From Teratosphaeria epicoccoides (lineage: Eukaryota; Ascomycota; Dothideomycetes; Mycosphaerellales; Teratosphaeriaceae): a DNA stretch of 64,000 nucleotides. The stretch's first letter is position 1; every line of letters begins with the position of its first letter. The stretch is taken from NCBI GenBank assembly GCA_021401465.1, contig JADDMT010000007.1, forward strand, positions 62,001 to 126,000, read 5' to 3'. Below are positions 50,765-61,822 of this stretch, one piece after another. The notes beneath the pieces are model-generated. The model searched no databases, was not told where the DNA came from, and was given only the letters and a program-made list of their open reading frames with translations. Both the position numbers and the translations under genes were made by a program.

Positions 50765-51551
50765 ATGGACGCAGTGGTGCAGATCGACCTTGGCAGCACG
50801 CAACGGGGCCGAAAACGGCCGGTTAGAGATAATGTTCACAGCGAAGACGAACAATGGCCTATCAGTGGGACGACGTGTGCAGAAACATTCAGCAACAAAA
50901 GCGACCATTACAGCACCGACAACGCACCACCAAAACGCCACCGCAACAGCGTCGGCAAAGCGACTTTTCGCCGACCTGGTCCTCTCAAATTTCGAGCCCA
51001 TGCTCTGCTGAATGATCTTGCCTTTACCAAACTCTACGTGACCGCGAACTTCCTGAATTACAATCCCACATCTTCTCCTGTCGTTATTTGCATCGTGGCC
51101 CAGCACGACTCCTTCTATCGAGCATTGAGGTGAGCCGTTTTCCCTCCTCCCAGATCATCATCTGAACACCGGCCCGGCACGCAGCCACGCCCTGCCTTGT
51201 CTCGACAGCGTCGCACCAGATCTCCAGGCGCTCGCGCTTGCGACGAGCGAAGCGAAAATTGCCCTTGAACACAGCCATCCCGACTCAGCGCGCATCTTAC
51301 CCGTCTCGACAGTCTCCGATCTGAACGAGCTTTCGAGGACCGAGCTTCAGACGTTCGTCGAACTGCTCCCAGGACACGACAATATTGTAGTGATCGACAG
51401 TACCGATACCTGCATATGGACCAGTACCGAGCTACCCGAGCAAGACAGCTGCCCCAGACGTGGTACTGCGTGGCTTCGTCGGGATTTAGAGACAGCCCTG
51501 ACTCACGTCCTGAGCTCAAAATCGCGCGGAAGCGATATGGGGCATGGTTGA
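50765..51551 (+). CDS. Hypothetical two-exon protein
   Basis: Exon 1 is 50765-51129 (MDAVVQIDLGSTQRGRKRPV) and exon 2 is 51209-51551, across a 79-bp intron (GTGAGC...CAG) whose length restores the reading frame. The product is 235 residues. The first ~75 residues are basic and polar (PPKRHRNSVGKATFRR). The remainder looks ordered (LLNDLAFTKLYVTANFLNYN, LQALALATSEAKIALEHSHP, LQTFVELLPGHDNIVVIDST). No motif or family is recognised. The splice model rests on frame continuity alone, so the gene could also be a relic. Confidence 0.4.
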
Positions 51552-51969
51552 GCGTGTCTCGATCTCAGCGAAGGACAGGTTCCAGTGGACTTGTGGAGGC
51601 AAGAGGTTCCCGCCAGCCGACGGTCGATCGTGTTCTCCGTGTGTCGTCGTTTCTCATTCCTTCGGCGTAGCAGTGATCCAAATAGTTCCTTGAAGCTGGA
51701 ACAATCGAAATGACAGTCTTCATGTCGCCACGACGCGGTCTTCTTCGCAGTCGTTGCTTGCCATGTTCGGCATACTCGGAACAAGAACATGTAGCCATCA
51801 CAGGTGTCAAACTTGTGCAGAGTCTCGCAGCTTTACGCCGTTTAGCCTGCCTCCATGCACAGCCTCAGAGCTCTTCGTGTCTATTGCTCGTGACATGGGA
51901 TATGCGATTAATCGGCAGCTTCATCCTCGACCGAGGTTGCCAATGTGAGACGACAACGAGACTTGACAT
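51552..51969. other. Intergenic spacer
   Basis: 418 bp between convergent genes; presumably 3' untranslated regions. Nothing recognised. Confidence 0.4.
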
Positions 51970-53528
51970 TCAGTCGTCATCGCCATCCTCATCTTTGGCG
52001 TCACCTTCTCCCTTCACCTGTGGCGAAATTAGTACATCCACCAACAGATTTCGCAGGAAATGTTTGTTACTCACGTCCTTCCTGATGGGGATTTTGATTC
52101 CTTGCTGCGCAAAACATTTGCTCAGAGGCGTGCTTTCGATGACACCCGGGAACTTTTTGGCTGAATACACTTGAAATTTATCGGAGAACACCCAAGCGAG
52201 GACCGGGGCCTTGCCCTTGTTCAACCCCGAGGACTCCGTTCCTTTGCCTCGCAGGTCGATGAAGTTCATCCTCAGCCTGTTTAAGCGTCAGTCAAAACCT
52301 TTAGACTCAGCAGATGTTTGTGAGGGATGTACCTGAACCATCCTTCAGTGCGGACCGACAAGTCTTGGAGCACAAACCAATAGCTCTCTTTGCCGGCTGG
52401 ATCTTTCAGGCGAGCAGCATTGACTGTCAAACTCCCAATCAGGTTCCTGGTGTACATTGGGCTGCCTCCGACCGGCCCTGGATATCCTGGAGGCTGGCCA
52501 CCATACCCTAATGCACCAGGAATTGAATATGGAATACCGTTAGGACCATATGCAAAATCTGAAAACCGATCGGATGGTGGATAGGCGGTTGTCGTAGAGT
52601 TGCTAATACTGAGACTTGGCGTCTGCGACGATGCGCGTACAATGTTTACTTCCTTGTGACCCACATCGTCCCAGAGGTCAACCTGGAGCACAAAAAAAGT
52701 ACCGTCAACGTCATCGAAGCCCACTTCTTGGTCAATGCCTTTTTGAGTGATGATCAGACGCACACAGGGCGGCGGCGTAATGGGCCGCCGGTCCTTGTCA
52801 CCGAAACCACACATGCGCGCGCGCTGCGGCTGCTGCTCCACGACCAGCTTGTAGTCGTACTTTTCATCAGATCCTACATGGTATAGGGCAGATCCGCTCC
52901 TAGGTACGACTGGCGGCGCATTATGTTGGGCTGGGCCGGGTGGCGGTAGGTTCATGCTCGAATTCTGAAACATGCCATATTGAGGTGCCGTCATATGCCC
53001 GGGCATGGGAGCACCCCCATAGATTGATGACATGCCCGTTCCGGAGGTCTGCATGGGTGGTAGGTGCGGTGGCTGCTGATGTTGCTGATACTGCTGAGGA
53101 TACTGCTGGGATTGTTGTTGGTATTGTTGCTGAGATTGAGGCTGATACTGTGGCTGCGGCTGCCGCTGTCCTTGTGACTGGCCATAGTGCGCCGGTGGCG
53201 CCATTGCCATCCCAGCCATAGCAGGGTTCGCGCTCTGCATGCCTTGCCATCTTGACAAGGAATTAGTGTCTGTAGGTTGCTGCTGTGAATACTGAGTTGC
53301 CTGCTGCGGGTGCTGGTGCGAGTAGTGCTGTTGTTGCTGGTATGGATTCATGTCGTTGGCGGCGCCGGCCTGGGCGTCTTGTTGACCGCCGTTAGTGTAT
53401 ACCGAGGACTGCGCTCTGGCGTCTGAGTATGCACCGTTGGAATGGTTATGATGATCTGCCGGCGACTGAATGGGGTGCGCGTGGTAGTACTGCTGTCGAG
53501 GGGAGGGCTGTATCTGCTGTACCTGCAT
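51970..53528 (-). CDS. velB: Velvet-family regulator VelB
   Basis: Three exons, 53528-52333, 52276-52075 and 52017-51970, with introns of 56 and 57 bp, give 481 residues. Residues 1-200 are Gln/Pro/His-rich. The velvet domain covers ~222-466. Its first half is YDYKLVVEQQPQRARMCGFG, RRPITPPPCVRLII and FFVLQVDLW. It is interrupted by a ~60-residue Ser/Pro/Gly insertion (~300-360), a feature also known from VelB of Aspergillus. The second half includes LIGSLTVNAARLKDPAGKES, WFVLQDLSVRTEGWFR and QVYSAKKFPGVIESTPLSKC. The acidic C-terminus is GEGDAKDEDGDDD. VelB dimerises with VeA or VosA, enters the nucleus and controls sexual/asexual development, spore trehalose and secondary metabolism. A 3.2-kb upstream spacer is typical for such a regulator. 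Confidence 0.93.
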
Positions 53529-56500
53529 GGTGTGCTGGCTCCAGGTGTGCTCTGCTTGCCCGCGTGCAGTGCGTGCTCGCGCACTTTCTCTTCAGTCTCG
53601 AGGGCAATGTATTGCACTGTCCGTTGTCGTGGGACGTTTGGTGCGGCAAGCTGCAGGTACCGTGTTTTGGTAAGAGGGAAACCACGTCCGGAACAGCAGT
53701 TGGTTCGGAGGGCAGGCGCGACCAGCAAGTCGGAGAATATAGATGGCTAGCGATGGTGGGCTCGTCGTGACGGAATGCTGAGCGGCTCGAAAGATTGTTG
53801 GAGGGGTTGCAGCCGTGGAAACCCAGGTTCTCGGTAAAGTGTAATACTAGATTGGCTGCCGTCTTCGCAGCATAGTAGTATGTAGTATCCGCTCGAATAA
53901 CCCACAATGCCTCCCGATCTGTGCCCTGGGAAAGTCCGGGCTGTCTGCAGGCAAAATACACCAGCTATGCTTTCTCCGCGAATCACTGTCTCTTGCCGTC
54001 CGCGTGCGCCATAATGTATCACAGTCAAACGACAGGAGGAAGGAGCGCTGCTGGGGCGTCCGCCACGTTGACTGACGGAGGCGACGACCGTCCGGAGCGG
54101 CCCTTAACAAAGGGGGTGGTCGTCGGTTGCACAGCAGCGGCCTGCGGAACCAGTCAATTTCCGTGTATCTCCTCTTAGTAGCTCGACAGCAGCAGCACAA
54201 GCTGTCGCGGCCGGCTTCATACGCACGTTTGCTCAGCTGTCGACCCGACACTCGGCGATGCACACACGCGTGAGTCTTGTGCGTCAACCTGTAACGTAGC
54301 CAGCTCCAGGCCAAGAGGGTGTTATGCGCCTGTGATCTAACGTCGTTACCGCACTATGCTTCTGCCGCTCGAAGGAGCTGAGCCAGCGCACTGGTAGAGG
54401 AGTAGGTAATCACCTACGAACCATCGGGGCGGCTAAGGTCGTCAAAAGCAAGGTCCGTGAACCTTGTCGGTGTTGTGTGTGCCCGCAGTACGGCGGACCT
54501 ACACGTGCATGTACAACTGGATGCAGGTTCAAGAGCGCAACAACATTATGATGGATCTATCTCACGACGGGAGTCACCATTGGAGCTGTCTGCGTCCCAC
54601 TTGGCGCGTTAGGTTGTGTCTCCCGCTGGCGGCTCTACAACAACGACGTGGATCCTCCCGGCACGATTTGCACAACATCCTGGTCGTCGAGTGCGGCTGG
54701 TGCCTTTGTGAGTAGACACCTCATTACGGAAGTAATAATGGGTGTAGGTTTCCACGAGACCTGATCGTCAATTGGGCTGGCTACCTTAGCATCGCGCTTG
54801 CAAGAATCATAGTGAGAAGCATGTGCACTGTGCGATGCAGCAAATGCGAAGGTATCTCCGATCCGATCCATGATCCATCACCCCAATTCCTTGCAGGCTG
54901 CATCCTTCCTGCCTCTTCCTGGCGGGAGTGGCGGCTGGCGTGATTAGCGTGCCCTCCAGCTGGGCCGAATGGGGTCGCCTGGCGGAATTTGTGGCAACGA
55001 GACCACGGGCGGGTAAACCTTGCCGGGCCACATCCTCTGCACTACTCATGCTGTCTCCTGCACTGCTATGCGATATGTGCTGGCGTGAAGTCCAATGCAC
55101 ATGACAGTCCTGACAGGACTGACACAGCCAGCAGTGCAGTCGGCGGAACGAGGAAACGTCGGCGCGTCCAACAAGTTTCCTACCAGCTCCACTGCCCTGG
55201 TTCGCGCAAGTCACCTTGTCCAGCCCCACGGCGTGAACAACGCCAGAACGTGGTCCCGGGAGCTCGTTTGAGATCTATCGTCGCCGCTTTGAGTCACCTG
55301 CGTGGGCTAAGCGGTACAGTGAAATTGGCGATCGAGAGCAAGGATGAGGTGCAAGCCAGAGTGGCCGACACGATGCGCATCGCTGGTTCTGTGTGACATG
55401 AGACGACGAATTTGTGGACCATGGCGCCACCGCTATGGGGCTGACTAAATACTTGACAGTTGTCGATCGTATCACCGCGAGTAGCGTTGGCGACGATGGG
55501 AGTACAGACGGCCACGAGGCGAGTCCTGCCTTCACGCGACCATGCATGTACCTACCTCAGCCTACTCGCTGCGGACACCTGCCCCGGAAAGAAGTAGTCA
55601 GGAAGCTCTATGGCTCCTTAGGTCTGCAAGCAACCAAGCTACCGTACTGGTCTAGATTAACTCACTGTGTTCGTGGTGTTCGAAACGCCTTTGGCAGGCA
55701 GTTTTGCAGCCATAGCTCTCTATTTGAACATGCCGACAGCCAGCAGACTCATCCACCACTGTCAATGAAACACTGTCAATCCACTACACGTACGACGCGA
55801 GCAGAGCCGCAGCTCGCCCTCAGCAGGTAGCCAAGTGCGGCGACAAGTAACAAACTGGTTGACATGATGCGGGCAATTGAGTATATCAAAGGGCAGTCGA
55901 CTGTTTGACAAAGCCATCATTCGCGCCAGAGCGCTGTCAACCACGGCAGGGAGTAATCAGATGTCTGGCGGAGCTCTCATCCGCATCAGTAGGCAATTAA
56001 GCACATCAAAGAGCAGTCAGCTGCAGTTGCAGGCAGTCACCTACATCAGATAGTCAAATGCCTAATCGAATAGGATCAGTCCTCTCTAAAGGGACGTTTG
56101 AAGTGTCAGCTGGGATAATTAGTGAAAGCCGTAGCACGCAGCCATACAGAGCTAGGGAATCAAATGGCAAACTTAACAGAAAACCATTCCGGCATACCCA
56201 TCGCAAGAATGCACACATCGCGATACTGAAAATAGGTATTACTGATATCTCCTGTCTTGCGGCGTCCTTCCAGCAAGTCCATTCCATACATGGACAATAG
56301 CAACGCAAGTTGAGATTGCAAATGATAGAATCACAATGTCGAAATTTAGGCGTGCTCCTCCACGGCAAGCTGCGATCGACAGCACGACCGCTCGGGCAGC
56401 CAACGACATCTACAACTGCGTCACGAATGTTTGATTCGCGTCTGGTCCCGATCCTCCAAGATCTATTATCGTTCCGCCATCCCTCTCTGTACAGGAGACT

Positions 56501-56769
56501 CAAACTGATGCTTCCATTTTGCGAACGAATCTGGGGCAGCACAAGGCTGTGTAAAGAATCCTCAAAGCACGAATTGCTCTGGTCGCAGAGGAATCGTGCC
56601 TACCGCCTCGGAATGGTGCCTGCTCTCGAACACAACTTGGGCGCCTGCCCAGTGATCGCGACCAAGCCAAGTCGTGTGGCAAACTCCAAAGTTCCTACAG
56701 ACTTGCCCTCTCCAGGCTCCTCTTGACGAGGAGCCATTGTCAGAACGTGCTGAACGCAATACGAACAAC
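53529..56769. other. Long velB upstream region / spacer
   Basis: 3.2 kb between divergent genes with no supported gene. It contains a diverged direct repeat at 55872-55903 and 55992-56023 and a small perfect inverted repeat (gtaggt-aatc-acctac, 54402-54417). Much of it may be velB leader and promoter. Confidence 0.45.
55872..56023. repeat. Diverged 32-bp direct repeat, 120-bp spacing
   Basis: Copies at 55872-55903 and 55992-56023 share 26 of 32 positions, and all six differences are transitions. A weaker third relative may follow at about 56030-56060. Confidence 0.55.
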
Positions 56770-57611
56770 ATGGCTCCCACACACGTATTCGATGTATACA
56801 TTGGCCAGCATGCAATCACCTGCGGAATCATGTGTCTCCCAGACGCCGCCGGGCAGGAGGTCGACGGCAAGGCTATTGAAGCATACATGGCAGACATGGC
56901 GGCTGCTCTGCAAGGGTTTCACAGGAGTGGTCAGCCTTCCGCCAGCTCTGCGCCCGAGCCGCATGCTCTCATGGCGAATCCCGGTGGTTCTCTACCCGGA
57001 GTGGCTGTTGGAGCGGCGTTGACCCCTGGAGTCGCGCCCAACCCGCCTGCTGTCAACTGGGACTCCAACTTGCAACAGTACACAGCGCCGCCCATCCCGC
57101 ATACGCCCGGGGCTAGTTCCACATCGGGTACACCGAGCTCGATCTCGACATCCCACCCGCATACTCCCAGCTCGGTGGTTCATTCGCCTGCTAACGACTT
57201 CACACGCGCCTCTTACTTCCTGGACACAACACTCGTCCCGTCTAGTCCAACCAGCGCGGCACCACACTATGCCATCGAAGGGCTCTGGGATGATCGCACC
57301 GGGGGGACCGCGAGTGTTAGTGATCACAACGTCGTGACAGTCTACATTGCGTATAGTGATCGCCGCATCAAGTGGTCGACACTGCGCTCCACCGCCGTAT
57401 CCAAGATATATTCGCCCTGCTGCCGAGCATTTGGCCTCAGAGAAGGATCTTTCATTTTTCGTTTTCGCGGCTGCGGAATCGGAGGATCATGGACACCTAG
57501 CAGAGTAAGTGCAGAGCAATCCGTTGATAATATTGGCAGCACTGGGCTGACATCCTACTTCCGTAGCTGGGTATGATCAACGGGGAGGAATTGACCGTAC
57601 TCCTGAGATAG
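56770..57611 (+). CDS. Protein with C-terminal ubiquitin-like (SUMO/Rad60-type) domain
   Basis: Exon 1 is 56770-57504 and exon 2 is 57567-57611, across a 62-bp intron (GTAAGT...TAG), giving 259 residues. The start is MAPTHVFDVYIGQHAITCGI. Residues ~65-175 are Pro/Ser/Thr-rich and disordered (NPPAVNWDSNLQQYTAPPIP, HTPGASSTSGTPSS). Residues ~180-259 read as a ubiquitin-like fold of the SUMO/Rad60-SLD kind: VVTVYIAYSDRRIKWSTLRS, then FIFRFRGCGI, then TPSR joined by splicing to LGMINGEELTVLLR. There is no C-terminal di-glycine, so conjugation is unlikely; a docking role is more plausible. The N-terminal segment has no family I can name. Confidence 0.65.
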
Positions 57612-57979
57612 TCACGCTAGCGGTTGGCCTAAGGGCAGCAAAGGCTGACGTGGCGGTATCCCAAGCAACAATCGGTAGGTCTGGTGAGGGTGTGCTGGAC
57701 CAGCGGGTGCTAGATGAGCAGTGTTTTGGTCATACAGCGGAAGTCCGCCTTGTATGTGTCGGGGCAGCAGAACAGACTGTCATGGATGGTCATGTTGGCA
57801 TAAGGCTGAAGCTCGAACTACTTCTCCGAGTTCCTGGAGAAGCATGAAAGCCACAAAGCCCACAAGGCTCAGCGCAGAGTTCACCGGCTCAACGTGGCGA
57901 TCAAAGTGACCTTCGAATCGTTGCCATTGTTGTCACCGGGCGCCCGAAAAGTCTATTGTAAAAGTTCCTCGAGCGGCTC
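57612..57979. other. Intergenic spacer between convergent genes
   Basis: 368 bp, probably the two 3' untranslated regions. A short frame here is not supported. Confidence 0.4.
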
Positions 57980-59083
57980 TCAGCTCTTGGCTTTTGCATT
58001 GGCGGGATGCATACTGTTCTGTCGCTGCAGATGTGATTTGTAGTCATCGCAAGCCAGTTTCACAGCATGCGGCAGTCTGACTCGCGGTGCATATCCCAAT
58101 ATCCGTTGGGCTTTGGCATTATTAGCATACTGGGTCCTTGTACTGTCGCCAACGCTTCCAGTGTCGATGGTGGCAGCTGTCCCAGTCAACCATGTCGCCA
58201 ACTCCATTATAAGAGCCGCAAGCCACGCCAGCTTGATCGGTACGTGGTATCTGTGTCTCGGTACGTGCCCAAACTGAGCCCAGACAGCTGCTAAGAAGTC
58301 CCAGAAATACACAGGCTCCTGGTTACTAATGAAGAATGCATGGCCTGCGGCAGTCTGCGTGCTGAGAAGGTTCTCCACGGCCAGAACGTGCGCGTCAACA
58401 GCATTGTCAATGTACATGAAGTCGTACAAATTCGTATTGTCGCCAATAATGAACGACGTCTCGCCCTTAGCAATGAGATCGTGGATCAAGCTGATAACGG
58501 CGACATCTCCCGGTCCAATAATCGTGCATGGTCGCAGTGCACATGCCTTTAGGCCACGCTCTGCATGCTTTGGATCAAGGACGTACTGCTCTGCCAAACC
58601 TTTTGATTTGCCGTAATGCAAAGTCGCCAAGCCCAGAGGAGTGGTCTCGTCCATGCAATAGTAGTCGTGCTCCAGATCGTCAATCACGGCTGTGCAGCTG
58701 GAAGTATAGACCAGCTTCTTGCAACCTGCGGCCAACACCGCGTTGACAAGGTTGCATGTGCCATAATAGTTCACCGCCTTTACGCGCTCCCATTGCTTCT
58801 GATCCCTGCTGTAACGGTATCGTCGCGCAGGAACGATGCCAGCTGTATGGACGACGAGGTCAGGCGTGTAGTCGCCAAAAGCGTTGTTGACGCTAGCTGC
58901 GGAGGCGATGTCAGCTTCGAGATACTGGACAATATCCTTTTTCACGTCGTCAGTAGGCGCATTGAGATCGAGAATCGATAGCTTCCATGTCGGATGCTTC
59001 GCGGCCAGCGACTTCACGATGCGCGCTCCTAAAAAGCCGCTGCCGCCGGTTATCAGCACCTGGGTATTATTTTCGACTGCCAT
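57980..59083 (-). CDS. 3-beta-hydroxysteroid dehydrogenase/isomerase-family SDR
   Basis: Single exon, 367 residues from the ATG at 59083 (MAVENNTQVLITGGSGFLGA); the frame extends 25 codons further without a better start. It shows an extended short-chain dehydrogenase: NAD(P) motif TGGSGFLG, acidic cofactor-binding strand end (SILDLN), TAGIVPA strand, active-site SSCTAV and YGKSK (Tyr-x3-Lys). ALRPCTIIGPGD and DFMYIDNAVDAHVLAVEN are characteristic of the 3-beta-HSD/Erg26 branch. A hydrophobic stretch (IKLAWLAALIMELATWLTG) near residue 300 may associate with membranes, as in sterol C-3 dehydrogenases. The exact substrate (sterol or other) is not determined, and Erg26 itself may be encoded elsewhere. 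Confidence 0.82.
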   Translation of the reverse strand: MAVENNTQVLITGGSGFLGARIVKSLAAKHPTWKLSILDLNAPTDDVKKDIVQYLEADIASAASVNNAFGDYTPDLVVHTAGIVPARRYRYSRDQKQWERVKAVNYYGTCNLVNAVLAAGCKKLVYTSSCTAVIDDLEHDYYCMDETTPLGLATLHYGKSKGLAEQYVLDPKHAERGLKACALRPCTIIGPGDVAVISLIHDLIAKGETSFIIGDNTNLYDFMYIDNAVDAHVLAVENLLSTQTAAGHAFFISNQEPVYFWDFLAAVWAQFGHVPRHRYHVPIKLAWLAALIMELATWLTGTAATIDTGSVGDSTRTQYANNAKAQRILGYAPRVRLPHAVKLACDDYKSHLQRQNSMHPANAKAKS

Positions 59084-59468
59084 GAGCGGTATGGCGCGAG
59101 AGGAAACGGGTCTGGAACAGAATTCCAAACATAAAGTCAGCTCCGGAACGCACGGCAACTCGGGTTTCAGAATATGTGCCTTTCTAGGACATTGCTTCTT
59201 TTCTGTCTATTCATCTATTGCAGTGCAGGGTAATCCGCTCTGCAAAGGAGACCAGTCTGGTCTTCGATTCCATGATAAGCCAGTACGAGAAAATGTATAC
59301 AAACAAATGTAGGTCTGAAAATCTCTGACTCGTCACTCGAAAAGAGCATCTCCTCAACGTCTTTCACACCACAGTCCTGGACCGACACCGCCGGAAACAA
59401 TCGACCAGCAACTAGCATACCGCCCCGTCTTGGACTGGGCCGCTTCCTGACGAGTCAGCAAGAACAAC
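59084..59468. promoter_or_regulatory. Divergent promoter region (SDR / NAT9-type gene)
   Basis: 385 bp between two divergent ATGs; it must contain both promoters. No specific element recognised. Confidence 0.4.
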
Positions 59469-60212
59469 ATGAAAGTCAACACGACCCACGCCCTCACCTC
59501 CGGCTCCGTCCTTCTGGTCCCCTACACGCCCCACCACGTCCCGACCTACCACACCTGGATGCTCTCACCCTCCCTCCGCGAAGCCACAGCCTCGGAACCC
59601 CTAACCCTAGACCAAGAATACTCAATGCAGAAGTCCTGGCGCCAAGACAAGGACAAATTGACTTTCATAATCTGCCAACCTCTCAGAAGCGGCTCCGCTC
59701 GAGTGAGGGCGAGGGTTGATGACGCCCCAGACAGGATGGTCGGAGACGTCAACCTCTTCCTCTTTCCATCCGAGGACGATGAAGCAGTGGGCTCAGTGAT
59801 CGGCGAGCTCGAACTCATGATCGCTCCGCCCTCTCATCGAAGGAAAGGATACGGACGCTCTGCGCTTGTGTTATTCATTTCGTACATTTGCTCGCGTTGG
59901 CCGGAGATCCGGGCTGAGTACCACGCCGGTGGGGTCGAGAATCCCGACCAGCAGAAGACGGTGGATTCATGCGGTGGCAAGACAGAGACAATGTCAGGAT
60001 TGCAGTACCTCCGCGTCAAGATTCAGGAGGGCAATTTAGGCAGCATCAAGCTGTTCGAAGGCCTTGGCTTCACGACGTTAGGCAGCGGTGCGAATTATTT
60101 CGGAGAGGTGGAGCTGAGGCTAGAAGCGCGCGGCGTCGCTCGCCTCAGTGTGGGTGATATGAAAGTGATGGGCTACGACGATAGAATGGCACCGTCAGAG
60201 GATGGACGGTAG
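59469..60212 (+). CDS. NAT9-type GNAT N-acetyltransferase
   Basis: Single exon, 247 residues. The N-terminus (LVPYTPHHVPTYHTWMLSPS, LREATASEPLTLDQEYSMQ) and the segment MVGDVNLFLFPSEDDEA follow the NAT9 subfamily. The acetyl-CoA motif is RRKGYGRSAL within ELELMIAPPSHRRKGYGRSA, and the C-terminal part reads IQEGNLGSIKLFEGLGF, the usual GNAT motif B. NAT9 in animals stabilises microtubules independently of or through acetylation; the fungal role is not established. An Asp/Gly-rich insert between motifs A and B (NPDQQKTVDSCGGKTE) is longer than usual. It converges on enolase, with 183 bp between stops. Confidence 0.85.
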   Translation: MKVNTTHALTSGSVLLVPYTPHHVPTYHTWMLSPSLREATASEPLTLDQEYSMQKSWRQDKDKLTFIICQPLRSGSARVRARVDDAPDRMVGDVNLFLFPSEDDEAVGSVIGELELMIAPPSHRRKGYGRSALVLFISYICSRWPEIRAEYHAGGVENPDQQKTVDSCGGKTETMSGLQYLRVKIQEGNLGSIKLFEGLGFTTLGSGANYFGEVELRLEARGVARLSVGDMKVMGYDDRMAPSEDGR

Positions 60213-60395
60213 CGCGTCTTGGTGGGCTCGATTCACCCTCGATTGCAAAGATCTATCCGTCATCTCCTGCTTAGAAAAGGCGAGTGAAATTGCAGTAAAT
60301 GCACCCTCGCTTGTGCTTTTGCTGTATTCGTACCGTCCTCATGAACTCATATCATTCAACACGCCACAGTGATCTCATGTCTCGAGACCCACCCC

Positions 60396-61822
60396 TTACA
60401 TGTTCACGCTAGTCCTGAACTTCTCGCCAGCGTAAACAGCATTGTCTGCCAGCTCCTCCTCAATGCGAAGAATCTGGTTGAGCTTGGCGAGACGCTCTGA
60501 CCGTGCCGGGGCACCAGTCTTGATCTGACCAGCGCGGAGACCCACAGCAATGTCCGCAATGGTAACATCCTCAGTCTCGCCAGAACGGTGAGAGACCATG
60601 ACACCCCAACCTGCACCGAAAGCGTCCTTGGCAGCCTGAATAGCCTCAGAAATGGAGCCAATCTGGTTGACCTTGAGCAGGAGCGCATTGCAGGCCTTGG
60701 TCTCGATAGCCTTCTTGATGAAAGTCGGGTTGGTGACAGTCAAGTCATCACCGACGATCTGGAAGTCGGACGTCTTGTAGAAGTAGCTCCATGCCTCCCA
60801 GTCGTCCTCGGCGAACGGGTCCTCGATGGACACGATCGGGTACTTGGCTGCCAAGTCTTTGTACTGCTGAGCCAACTGCTCATATGTGACCCACTTGCTC
60901 TTGTCGGAGTCTGGGTTCTTGAAGTCCAAATCGTACTTCTTCTCGTCGGCCTTGTAGAATTCGGAGGAAGCGACGTCCATGGCAATGTTCATCTTGCCCT
61001 CATAGCCGGCCTCCTTGATGGCTTGCGAGATGAGGTCTAGAGCCTCGTCGGCGGTCTGAATGTCAGGAGCGACACCACCCTCATCACCAACGTTGCCAGC
61101 AGACTGGCCGTACTTCTTCTTGGCGAGGGATTTAAGCTTCTGGTAGGTCTCGGCGCCCCAGCGCAAACCCTCGGAGAAGGATGGTGCTTGACTGAGGTTG
61201 CGTCAGCAAGTGTGGCATTCAAGCCGTGAAGAGGGTGCTCACCTTGGCACAATCATGAACTCCTGGAAAGCCAGACGGCCACCGGCGTGCGAGCCACCGT
61301 TGAGCACGTTCATGAAAGGCACTGGCAAGACATAGGGCTTCTTGGTGCCGGCCAGATCGGAGATGTGGGTGTAGAGCGGGACACGCTTCTCAGCAGCTGC
61401 GGCCTTGGCAACAGCGATGGAGACACCGAGGATGGCGTTGGCGCCGAGCTTGGTCTTGTTCTCGGTGCCGTCGAGCTTGTTGATGAATGCATCAACAGCG
61501 CCCTGGTCCTTGACATCGATTTTCTCCTTGATGAGCGCCGGGCCAATGACCTCGTTCACGTTCTTCACGGCTTGGAGGACGCCTGGCGAGATATATGTCA
61601 GATCTCGTCCAACAAAATCTGGCATGTTTGATTGTGCTCACCCTTGCCAGCCCACTTGCTCTTGTCGCCATCACGGAGCTCACAGGCCTCGTGGGAGCCG
61701 GTCGATGCGCCGGAGGGAACGATAGCACGGTGGAGGCCGGTCTCGGTGAAAATGTCGACCTCGACGGTTGGGTTCCCGCGCGAGTCGTAGACGTAGCGGG
61801 AGTGGATCTTGGAGATACCCAT
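60396..61822 (-). CDS. Enolase (phosphopyruvate hydratase)
   Basis: Three exons, 61822-61642, 61582-61243 and 61191-60396, with introns of 59 and 51 bp (GTGAGC donors, CAG acceptors), give 438 residues, the usual enolase length. Start MGISKIHSRYVYDSRGNPTV. Key parts: catalytic loop SGASTGSHEACELRDGD, FMNVLNGGSHAGGRLAFQEF, SAGNVGDEGGVAPDI, the metal ligand region SIEDPFAEDDWEAW, VGDDLTVTNP, catalytic lysine in LLLKVNQIGS, and SHRSGETED. It converts 2-phosphoglycerate to phosphoenolpyruvate in the cytosol. A probable 5'-untranslated intron ends at 61832 (cttctcacag), 9 bases before the ATG. C-terminus reads FRTSVNM. Confidence 0.95.

Noticed and set aside
54375..54450. Possible tRNA around ccagcgcactggtag with a gtaggt/acctac hairpin.
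   Set aside because: Arms do not assemble into a cloverleaf and no B-box is present.
59598..59610. Telomere-like cccctaaccctag.
   Set aside because: Only two partial units, and they lie inside the coding sequence of the NAT9-type gene.
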